From positions 1 to 5,896 of the forward strand of contig CAIMNN010000485.1 of the NCBI GenBank assembly GCA_903842845.1: a stretch of DNA of 5,896 nt. Direction: 5' to 3'. The stretch is from an uncultured Acidobacteriaceae bacterium (GTDB taxonomy: Bacteria > Acidobacteriota > Terriglobia > Terriglobales > Acidobacteriaceae). Below the pieces are notes generated by a model. The model was given only the letters and a program-made list of their open reading frames with translations. It was not told the DNA's origin and did not search any database. Positions 1-5,896 of the stretch are shown piece after piece. Position 1 is the stretch's first letter. Every line of letters starts with the position of its first letter. Both the position numbers and the translations under genes were made by a program.

Positions 1-419
1 CAAAGCGAGAGTTCTTTCAGGTCGCGCCTGAAAAAATAGTACTCGCCATAATGATGGGTCCATTCACTGAAGTTACTCCAGGAAAGATTGAGATAACGAA
101 GGAAGAAGAGCAGGCTTTTGAAAAAGCTGAAGTTGCAGATACGAAAAGACGAGAGAGAATCAATCTTGATGCAATAGGAATTCCACTTGGGGCTGTGCTC
201 ACATTATCTAGAGATGAAAATGTACATGCTACTGTTGTGTCAGGTAATCAAGTGGAATATGAAGGTCAAATATCGAGTCTTTCTAAATCTGCACTTGCGG
301 CACTTCATAAACTTGGATATACATCGAGTGCCGCAAATGGATCAACTTATTGGATGTATGAAAATAAGACGTTGGATGAAATACGCAACGAGAAAGAAAG
401 TGAAGATTTAGACTGGTGA
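1..419 (+). CDS. 3' end of a gene with a RAMA-like C-terminal domain (partial)
   Basis: The frame is open from base 3 to the TGA at 417-419. The first ATG (51) has no ribosome binding site, so this is probably the last ~138 codons of a larger protein beginning outside the window. The visible part has a charged, Glu/Lys-rich helical stretch, then a compact domain starting near RINLDAIGIPLGAVLTLSRD, followed by SSLSKSAL, a GSTYWMYEN segment and an acidic tail ending in DLDW. The order 'G..L, ATV, V.Y.G...SLS..A, NG..YW.Y' resembles the RAMA-type domain often found at the C-terminus of restriction or modification-associated proteins. That resemblance is from memory and the function of the full protein cannot be told. 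Base composition is clearly lower in GC (about 40% in the lines I counted) than in panD or metH, with many A/T-ending codons, suggesting a different origin. Its stop lies 3 nt from the stop of the convergent antitoxin gene. Confidence 0.7.
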   Translation, partial: KREFFQVAPEKIVLAIMMGPFTEVTPGKIEITKEEEQAFEKAEVADTKRRERINLDAIGIPLGAVLTLSRDENVHATVVSGNQVEYEGQISSLSKSALAALHKLGYTSSAANGSTYWMYENKTLDEIRNEKESEDLDW

Positions 420-422
420 TTT

Positions 423-683
423 TTACCGCCCCGCCCGCGCCATCTTCTGCTGGTCCAGAACCTGCCGCAGCATCGTCTTGATTACCGCCTGACGGCTCAC
501 GTTCAAATTCTGCGCAGCCTCATCCAGCTCCGCCAGCATCGACGCCGTAAAATCCACATTCACCCGCTGTATCGGTTGCATCATCTTGCCCTTATTGGTG
601 AAAAAGCGGCGCACACTTCCGCCCTTTTCGGCTATCGCGGCAATTTGGTCGGCTGTGAACTTCTTAGTTGCTGCTGTCGGCAT
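423..683 (-). CDS. brnA: Ribbon-helix-helix (CopG/BrnA-type) antitoxin
   Basis: An 86-residue protein starting at the ATG at 683, chosen because an AGGAG (694-698) plus AAGGAA (688-693) Shine-Dalgarno region precedes it. A longer frame from 740 has no such signal and would overlap the toxin far more. The C-terminal half reads as a ribbon-helix-helix DNA-binding domain: beta ribbon QRVNVDF (39-45), helix A TASMLAELDEAAQNLN, turn NVSRQAV, helix B through LRQVLDQQ. The N-terminal ~35 residues, rich in Lys and Ala, would by family analogy contact and neutralise the toxin (inference). In BrnT/BrnA systems the antitoxin dimer binds its own promoter, and the palindrome next to the toxin start fits that role. 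The gene is second in the operon, overlapping the toxin gene by 20 nt, which suggests translational coupling. It could be annotated simply as a CopG-family regulator; the pairing with a BrnT-like protein is the main reason for the antitoxin call. Confidence 0.85.
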   Translation of the reverse strand: MPTAATKKFTADQIAAIAEKGGSVRRFFTNKGKMMQPIQRVNVDFTASMLAELDEAAQNLNVSRQAVIKTMLRQVLDQQKMARAGR

Positions 684-945
684 AAAGTTCCTTCTCCTCT
701 CTGTTTGATCTCCACAATGTGACCAGATGGCAGTACTCACCTTTGTCGTCTTCTCGCACTTCGAAGATTAATGAGTAAAGCCGTTCACCCACCCAACCAA
801 TTGCGCGGTATTGCTCGGGGTCATCACTGCGCTGATCCTGGTAATAAGGCTTGTCAAAAATTGCAATTGCTTCTTCGAAACCAATGCCGCGCCTCGGATT
901 GTCCCGAAGTAGCTTGCTTTTGCGATGGTCGAACTTGAATCGCAT
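664..945 (-). CDS. brnT: BrnT-like ribonuclease toxin
   Basis: A 93-residue protein. The BrnT family are small RelE-fold mRNA-cleaving toxins neutralised by BrnA. Family features seen: an N-terminal MRFKFDHRKSK that matches the usual 'F.WD..K...N' opening, GIGFEEAIAIFDKP (20-33) matching 'gisFeeA..vFddp', the central RAIGWVGERLYSLIFEVRED strand region, and a C-terminal LWRSNREEKELY (77-88) in place of the common 'iSAR.A...Er..Y', retaining Arg79, Arg82 and Glu83 as possible catalytic or RNA-contacting residues. The start at 945 is chosen because the family begins exactly here; the frame stays open to 1104 but the extra 53 codons only translate a repeat array. No Shine-Dalgarno sequence lies ahead of this ATG; a palindrome containing a -10-like hexamer abuts it. 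The toxin-first order, with the stop lying inside the start of brnA, is the usual BrnT-BrnA arrangement. The PRRGIG insertion and the TLWRS variant place it in a divergent branch. Confidence 0.85.
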   Translation of the reverse strand: MRFKFDHRKSKLLRDNPRRGIGFEEAIAIFDKPYYQDQRSDDPEQYRAIGWVGERLYSLIFEVREDDKGEYCHLVTLWRSNREEKELYADSSN

Positions 946-964
946 TGGTATAACAAATATACCA
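946..964 (-). promoter_or_regulatory. Palindromic operator/core promoter of brnTA
   Basis: A perfect inverted repeat with 7-nt arms TGGTATA and TATACCA separated by 5 nt (ACAAA) ends one base before the brnT ATG. On the minus strand it contains TATATT (961-956), a plausible -10 hexamer ending 10 nt before the start codon, so operator and -10 would coincide. Binding by a BrnA dimer would block transcription, the normal autoregulation of this toxin-antitoxin class. No convincing -35 box is visible, and the -10 assignment is weaker than the palindrome itself. Confidence 0.55.
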
Positions 965-990
965 CTAAGTCTTGCCGTGTGCCACACCCC

Positions 991-1025
991 CTGACCCCTG
1001 ATTTCTGACTTCTGATTCCTAATCT
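991..1025. repeat. Degenerate heptanucleotide array 1 (five units)
   Basis: Five contiguous 7-mers: CTGACCC, CTGATTT, CTGACTT, CTGATTC, CTAATCT. The consensus is CTRAYYY: the first four bases are nearly fixed and the last three are always pyrimidines. The array fills the intergenic space between the divergent brnT and panD genes, 18 nt before the panD ATG. It is related to the array at 1502-1536, with which it shares the unit CTGACCC and a CTAATCY unit. Confidence 0.75.
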
Positions 1026-1042
1026 GAGAAAATAGAACCATC

Positions 1043-1447
1043 ATGCAGTCCCCCCAGCCCCAACCCATCCTCAGCCTCTTCAAATCCAAAATCCATCGCG
1101 CCACAGTTACAGGCGCCGACCTCTACTACGAGGGCAGCGTCTCCATCTACGGCGCGCTCATGGACGCAGCCGACATCCTCGATTGGGAAGAGGTCCACGT
1201 CTGGAACGTCACCCGCGGCACGCGCCTCACCACCTACGCCATCCGCGGTGAAGCCGGCTCCGGAACCATCTGCCTCAACGGCGCCGCAGCCCATCTCAAC
1301 CAGCCCGGCGACATCGTCATCCTCGCCACCTACGTCTCGCTCCCGCGCTCGCTCGCCGCAACGCACAAGCCCATCGTCGTCCGCGTCGACGCGCAGAACC
1401 GCCGCCTACCCGACGCCGCCGAACTCCCCGGCCCGCAAACTCGCTGA
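1043..1447 (+). CDS. panD: Aspartate 1-decarboxylase proenzyme
   Basis: A 134-residue cytosolic enzyme that converts L-aspartate to beta-alanine for pantothenate and coenzyme A synthesis. It is made as a proenzyme that self-cleaves between Gly31 and Ser32 in the EGS motif (30-32), turning Ser32 into the pyruvoyl cofactor. Other family signatures: KSKIHRATVTGADLYYEG (14-31) with Lys16, WNVTRGTR (54-61), TTYAI (63-67) with Thr64 and Tyr65 matching the active-site Thr-Tyr pair, NGAAAH (79-84) and GDIVILATY. The length is slightly above the usual ~126 residues, because of a Pro/Gln-rich N-terminal extension of about seven residues (MQSPQPQ) and a different C-terminal tail. No other in-frame Met precedes the conserved region, so this start is forced unless a non-ATG codon is used. 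The ribosome binding site is weak (GAGAA, 12 nt upstream). There are no pantothenate-pathway partners nearby. The neighbouring sequence on both sides contains heptamer arrays. Confidence 0.97.
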   Translation: MQSPQPQPILSLFKSKIHRATVTGADLYYEGSVSIYGALMDAADILDWEEVHVWNVTRGTRLTTYAIRGEAGSGTICLNGAAAHLNQPGDIVILATYVSLPRSLAATHKPIVVRVDAQNRRLPDAAELPGPQTR

Positions 1448-1501
1448 TCGGCTGTTGCAGAAAATTCATCCTCAGTCACCCATAATGTCAGACAGGCAAT
1501 T

Positions 1502-1536
1502 CTGTTCCCCGTTCCCTAATCCCTGTTCCCTGACCC
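1502..1536. repeat. Degenerate heptanucleotide array 2 (five units)
   Basis: Five contiguous 7-mers in the same register as the array upstream of panD: CTGTTCC, CCGTTCC, CTAATCC, CTGTTCC, CTGACCC. Consensus CTRWYCC. It is again exactly 35 bp and lies 54 nt downstream of the panD stop, directly before a C-rich tract. Confidence 0.75.
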
Positions 1537-1556
1537 CCCCCCACCCCTCCTCCCCC
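1534..1556 (-). other. C9/C-rich tract with G-quadruplex potential on the minus strand
   Basis: The plus strand has nine Cs (1534-1542), A, four Cs, T, two Cs, T, five Cs. Read on the minus strand this gives G5-AGGA-G4-T-G9, which satisfies the common G3+ with loops of 1-7 nt pattern for an intramolecular quadruplex. The homopolymer of nine is also a likely slippage site. It lies between panD and the first Cys-rich gene, about 100 nt upstream of the latter. The rest of 1448-1656 holds the heptamer array and an AT-richer stretch before the GTG start; I see no gene and no clear panD terminator there. Confidence 0.5.
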
Positions 1557-1642
1557 TACTTTGCTGCCCCGTCGCCTTCCCGGATCGGTTTCAACTTCAT
1601 CGATTGCGTGTCGATAATCACATTTCTTTATCCAATTCGTCC

Positions 1643-1648
1643 TATACT
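1643..1648 (+). promoter_or_regulatory. Candidate -10 element (TATACT) for the first Cys-rich gene
   Basis: TATACT differs from the consensus TATAAT at one base and lies 8 nt before the GTG start at 1657, so transcription would start at or within about 2 nt of the start codon. No good TTGACA-like hexamer is seen at 16-18 nt upstream (ACATTT at 1620-1625 is the nearest). The flanking DNA is locally AT-rich, as expected for a promoter. Confidence 0.4.
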
Positions 1649-1656
1649 TAAGACTG

Positions 1657-2058
1657 GTGAAGCGCCTCTTCCAATCCGCCGCACTTGCCGTTGCGCTGTT
1701 GCTCATCGCACAACCTTTGGTTGCCGCGGCTCCGTGCAACATGGAGCAGGGAAGCAGCCAGTGCGCAAGCTGTTGCCAGTCCTCCATGCCCAGCATGCCG
1801 GCCAATTGCCCCATGCACCACAAGGGCAAGACTGCTACCGCCGACATGGCCTGCACCGACAGTTGCTGCCAGCAAGCGGCGCCCAAATCAACCGTTCAAT
1901 GGCTCAGCGACAAGAACCAAAGCGCCAAGGTCCTCGCACTTGCGGTTCTGCCCACCAGCATCGAACTCCCCGCGACCACGCTCCTCGCGCCTCCGCCCGG
2001 CCCTCCACCCGGCGCCTCCGCACCGCTATACATCCTCAATCAAGTCTTCCGCATTTAA
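1657..2058 (+). CDS. Exported Cys/Met-rich small protein, putative metal-binding
   Basis: A 133-residue protein with a typical Sec signal peptide: MKR, a hydrophobic core to about residue 18, and a probable cleavage site in PLVAAA (21-25). It is not a lipoprotein, because Pro precedes Cys27. The mature N-terminal half holds eight cysteines (27, 36, 39, 40, 51, 66, 70, 71) with several Met and His residues, including CASCC, NCPMHHKGK and CTDSCC. These are soft-metal ligands, so copper or a similar metal is a reasonable guess, but redox chemistry is also possible. The C-terminal half lacks Cys, is Pro-rich (APPPGPPPG) and ends in PLYILNQVFRI. The GTG start is chosen because only it gives an intact signal peptide; the next in-frame ATG is residue 29. 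No Shine-Dalgarno sequence is present. It is followed 77 nt later by a second Cys-rich exported gene that shares its CPM and CTxxCC motifs, so the two probably act together. I do not recognise a named family. Confidence 0.75.
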   Translation: MKRLFQSAALAVALLLIAQPLVAAAPCNMEQGSSQCASCCQSSMPSMPANCPMHHKGKTATADMACTDSCCQQAAPKSTVQWLSDKNQSAKVLALAVLPTSIELPATTLLAPPPGPPPGASAPLYILNQVFRI

Positions 2059-2101
2059 AAAATCTCCGCACTCAAACGCACACCCTGCGGATAACTCCGC
2101 A
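2048..2101 (+). repeat. Inverted repeat and TCCGCA repeats between the two Cys-rich genes
   Basis: TGCGGA (2086-2091) and TCCGCA (2096-2101) form a perfect 6-bp inverted repeat around TAAC. TCCGCA also occurs at 2048-2053 and 2065-2070. The downstream copy of the hairpin lies ~20 nt before the ribosome binding site of the next gene. It could be a weak mRNA hairpin or a regulator site; no U-run follows, so it is not an intrinsic terminator. The 77-nt spacer holds no gene. Confidence 0.35.
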
Positions 2102-2121
2102 TGCATTCACCGTTTGAACAC

Positions 2122-2129
2122 AAAGGAGA
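2122..2129 (+). promoter_or_regulatory. Strong ribosome binding site (AAAGGAGA)
   Basis: AAAGGAGA, 6 nt ahead of the ATG at 2136, is the best Shine-Dalgarno sequence in the window. It fixes the start of the metallothionein-like gene and predicts high translation. Confidence 0.8.
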
Positions 2130-2135
2130 TTTTCA

Positions 2136-2420
2136 ATGAAACGCATCTACGCATTACTCAGCATCGCAATCCTGTGTGCAGCACTCTCGTTCGCCCAGGC
2201 CCCTCATGACAAGATGGGCGCGACCTGCCCGATGGGCAAAGGCCAGTGCACCGCCAGCTGCTGCAAAACAGCTTGCACCAAGGAATGCTGCGCCAAGGGC
2301 TGCACCATGAAAGACGGCAAGATGGTCTGCACCAAGGACTGCTGCTCCGCCAAGACCTGCAAGATGAAGGACGGCAAGAGCTGCTGCGGCGGAACTTGCA
2401 CCGAGAAGAAAACCAGCTAA
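2136..2420 (+). CDS. Exported metallothionein-like Cys-rich repeat protein
   Basis: A 94-residue protein with a Sec signal peptide (MKR, hydrophobic core 4-19, likely cleavage after Ala20 in LSFAQA). The mature ~74 residues contain 15 cysteines (31, 38, 42, 43, 47, 51, 52, 56, 65, 69, 70, 75, 83, 84, 88) and many lysines, with no aromatic residue after the signal peptide; this composition is metallothionein-like. Residues 38-93 form three tandem 18-19-residue repeats in which Cys spacing is constant (C-x8-C-x3-C). Motifs include CPMGKGQ (31-37), CTASCC, CTKECC, CTKDCC and two MKDGK loops. Classical metallothioneins are cytosolic, so the signal peptide is notable; in the periplasm it could buffer copper, zinc or another soft metal, or form disulfides. 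A strong ribosome binding site and an immediate rho-independent terminator suggest abundant expression. It shares motifs with the preceding gene and is probably cotranscribed with it. No firm family assignment is made. Confidence 0.85.
   Translation: MKRIYALLSIAILCAALSFAQAPHDKMGATCPMGKGQCTASCCKTACTKECCAKGCTMKDGKMVCTKDCCSAKTCKMKDGKSCCGGTCTEKKTS
2247..2414 (+). repeat. Three tandem Cys-lattice repeats within the metallothionein-like gene
   Basis: The repeats cover protein residues 38-55, 56-74 and 75-93. In each, cysteines sit at repeat positions 1, 10 and 14 (38/47/51, 56/65/69, 75/84/88), with an extra Cys after position 14 in the first two. Repeats 1 and 2 share CTKxCC plus Lys; repeats 2 and 3 share C-x-MKDGK and agree at 10 of 19 positions. 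The lattice implies growth by internal duplication. Confidence 0.7.
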
Positions 2421-2434
2421 GCCAACTTACCCAC

Positions 2435-2467
2435 AAAGGCCCGGGCGCAATCGTCCGGGCCTTTTTC
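2435..2467 (+). terminator. Rho-independent terminator
   Basis: The left arm AAAGGCCCGGGCG (2435-2447) pairs with CGTCCGGGCCTTT (2452-2464) to give a 13-bp stem with one G-U pair and a CAAT loop, followed by a T run (2462-2466). It starts 14 nt after the stop of the metallothionein-like gene and ends the Cys-rich unit. The symmetry of the A/T ends could let it work on the other strand too. Confidence 0.92.
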
Positions 2468-2468
2468 T

Positions 2469-2474
2469 TACAAT
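2469..2474 (+). promoter_or_regulatory. Candidate -10 element (TACAAT) for the DUF1643 gene
   Basis: TACAAT matches TATAAT at five of six bases and ends 7 nt before the ATG at 2482, so the transcript would begin at or next to the start codon. The matching -35 region falls inside the terminator hairpin and shows no good consensus. Confidence 0.35.
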
Positions 2475-2481
2475 CAACTGA

Positions 2482-2994
2482 ATGTCACTTTATCTTCCCG
2501 TCGCCCCGGGCATCACATCCACCGCCGTCTTCGGCGGCAGCCGCAAGCAATACCGTTACCGGCTCACGCGCCTGTGGGATGCAGCGCGCCCGGCAATCCT
2601 CTTCGTCATGATGAACCCCAGCGTCGCCGATCTCGACCAGGACGACCGCACCGTCCGCCGCGCCATCGCTTTCGCGCAAAGCTGGAACTACGGCCAACTC
2701 CTCGTCGGCAACGTCTTCGCCTATCGCTGCACGGATCAGAAACGCCTGCTTGAGACGCCCGACCCCATCGGCCCCGAGAACGACGCGCACCTGCTCGCCA
2801 TGGCCGCCGAGTGCGCGCAAATCATCTTCGCTTACGGCAAGCCGCACGCGAGCCTGCGTAGTCGCGGCGGTGATGTCGCCACACTCTTCCGCGCCCACGG
2901 CCACAAGCTCCACATCCTCAGCCTTTCCCAGGACGGCACGCCCATCCACCCGCTCTACCTCCCCGGCCACCTCAAACCCACACTTTGGAAGTGA
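2482..2994 (+). CDS. DUF1643 domain-containing protein
   Basis: A 170-residue soluble protein of the DUF1643 family, of unknown biochemical function. Family landmarks visible in order: LTRLWD (28-33), ILFVMMNPSVAD (39-50) matching the 'llfImlNPStAd' strand and loop, DQDDRTVRRAI (52-62), the LLVGNVFAYR strand (73-82), DPIGPEND (94-101), IIFAYGKP (114-121, where relatives usually have 'AWG') and the C-terminal DGTPIHPLYLPG (151-162). The length fits a complete single-domain member. The ATG gives the full family N-terminus; no Shine-Dalgarno sequence is visible and a -10-like hexamer lies 7 nt upstream. The gene sits between a strong terminator and metH, 75 nt before the metH start and in the same reading frame, but a clean TGA separates them. 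The neighbours give no clue to its job. Confidence 0.88.
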   Translation: MSLYLPVAPGITSTAVFGGSRKQYRYRLTRLWDAARPAILFVMMNPSVADLDQDDRTVRRAIAFAQSWNYGQLLVGNVFAYRCTDQKRLLETPDPIGPENDAHLLAMAAECAQIIFAYGKPHASLRSRGGDVATLFRAHGHKLHILSLSQDGTPIHPLYLPGHLKPTLWK

Positions 2995-3055
2995 ACGCGA
3001 GCAGAATCCGACTCAATTCGTTATCCTGAAAGAGCAGACAAAATTTCTCAGCAGC

Positions 3056-3060
3056 AGGGA
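3056..3060 (+). promoter_or_regulatory. Ribosome binding site deciding the metH TTG start
   Basis: AGGGA lies 9 nt before TTG at 3070. No ATG or GTG occurs in this frame between the stop at 2992-2994 and the conserved MetH N-terminus, so this site and the TTG give the most credible start. The 75-nt spacer shows no cobalamin or SAM riboswitch; it is too short to hold one. Confidence 0.6.
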
Positions 3061-3069
3061 AGCACAATC

Positions 3070-5896
<2,827 letters not shown>

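Noticed and set aside
684..740. Longer brnA start at 740
   Set aside because: The strong Shine-Dalgarno region is just ahead of the ATG at 683, and the extra 19 residues are unlike the family.
946..1104. 53-codon N-terminal extension of brnT up to an ATG at 1104
   Set aside because: It translates the heptamer array (repeated Q-K-S-E-I-R-type residues) and overlaps panD antisense; the BrnT family begins at the ATG at 945.
1599..1615. ATCGA-N7-TCGAT inverted repeat upstream of the first Cys-rich gene
   Set aside because: Five-base arms are expected by chance at this length; no supporting second copy.
1248..2117. 289-codon plus-strand open frame spanning panD and the first Cys-rich gene
   Set aside because: Low-complexity Ser/Pro/Arg product in an alternate frame over two better-supported genes; a shadow of GC-rich codon use.
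2158..2436. Minus-strand frame opposite the metallothionein-like gene
   Set aside because: Its Ser/Trp/Arg-rich product is just the complement of repetitive Cys codons; no start signal and it enters the terminator.
2992..3069. Stop-codon readthrough fusing DUF1643 to MetH
   Set aside because: Both proteins are complete family-length units at the junction and metH has its own ribosome binding site; the shared frame is a one-in-three chance.
2995..3069. Cobalamin or SAM riboswitch ahead of metH
   Set aside because: The spacer is only 75 nt and shows neither the B12-box nor a terminator-type hairpin.

Overview
The window looks like chromosomal DNA of a GC-rich bacterium. The protein types (a long cobalamin-dependent MetH with an INETALF-type C-terminal segment, PanD, a BrnT/BrnA pair, DUF1643) and short heptamer arrays between genes make me favour an Acidobacteriota (Terriglobia-like) source. 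That assignment is inference from memory, not a database match.

Layout from left to right: (1) the 3' end of an AT-rich gene whose C-terminus resembles a RAMA-like domain, running in from the left edge. (2) Convergent to it, with only 3 nt between stop codons, a minus-strand type II toxin-antitoxin operon: a BrnT-like toxin first, then a ribbon-helix-helix antitoxin overlapping it by 20 nt. A 7-5-7 palindrome abuts the toxin start codon and is a probable autoregulatory operator. (3) panD (aspartate 1-decarboxylase) on the plus strand, bracketed by two related arrays, each of exactly five degenerate heptanucleotides. The second array runs into a C9 tract that could form a G-quadruplex on the minus strand. 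(4) Two consecutive small exported Cys/Met-rich proteins. The second is a metallothionein-like protein with a Sec signal peptide and three tandem 18-19-residue repeats on a regular cysteine lattice, closed by a strong rho-independent terminator. (5) A DUF1643 gene. (6) The first 942 codons of metH (cobalamin-dependent methionine synthase), starting at TTG and cut by the right edge.

Functional links: PanD supplies beta-alanine for pantothenate/CoA and MetH makes methionine and regenerates tetrahydrofolate; both are core metabolism and there is no sign that they are co-regulated. The AT-rich gene plus brnTA is an accessory patch at the left side. The two Cys-rich genes look like an extracytoplasmic metal-handling (copper or other soft metal) or redox unit, and they are the most original content here. 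A recurring layout is also visible: genes that begin transcription units (brnT, the first Cys-rich gene, DUF1643) lack a Shine-Dalgarno sequence and have a -10-like hexamer within 7-10 nt of the start codon, while brnA and the second Cys-rich gene, which lie internally, have strong Shine-Dalgarno sequences. This suggests leaderless first genes.
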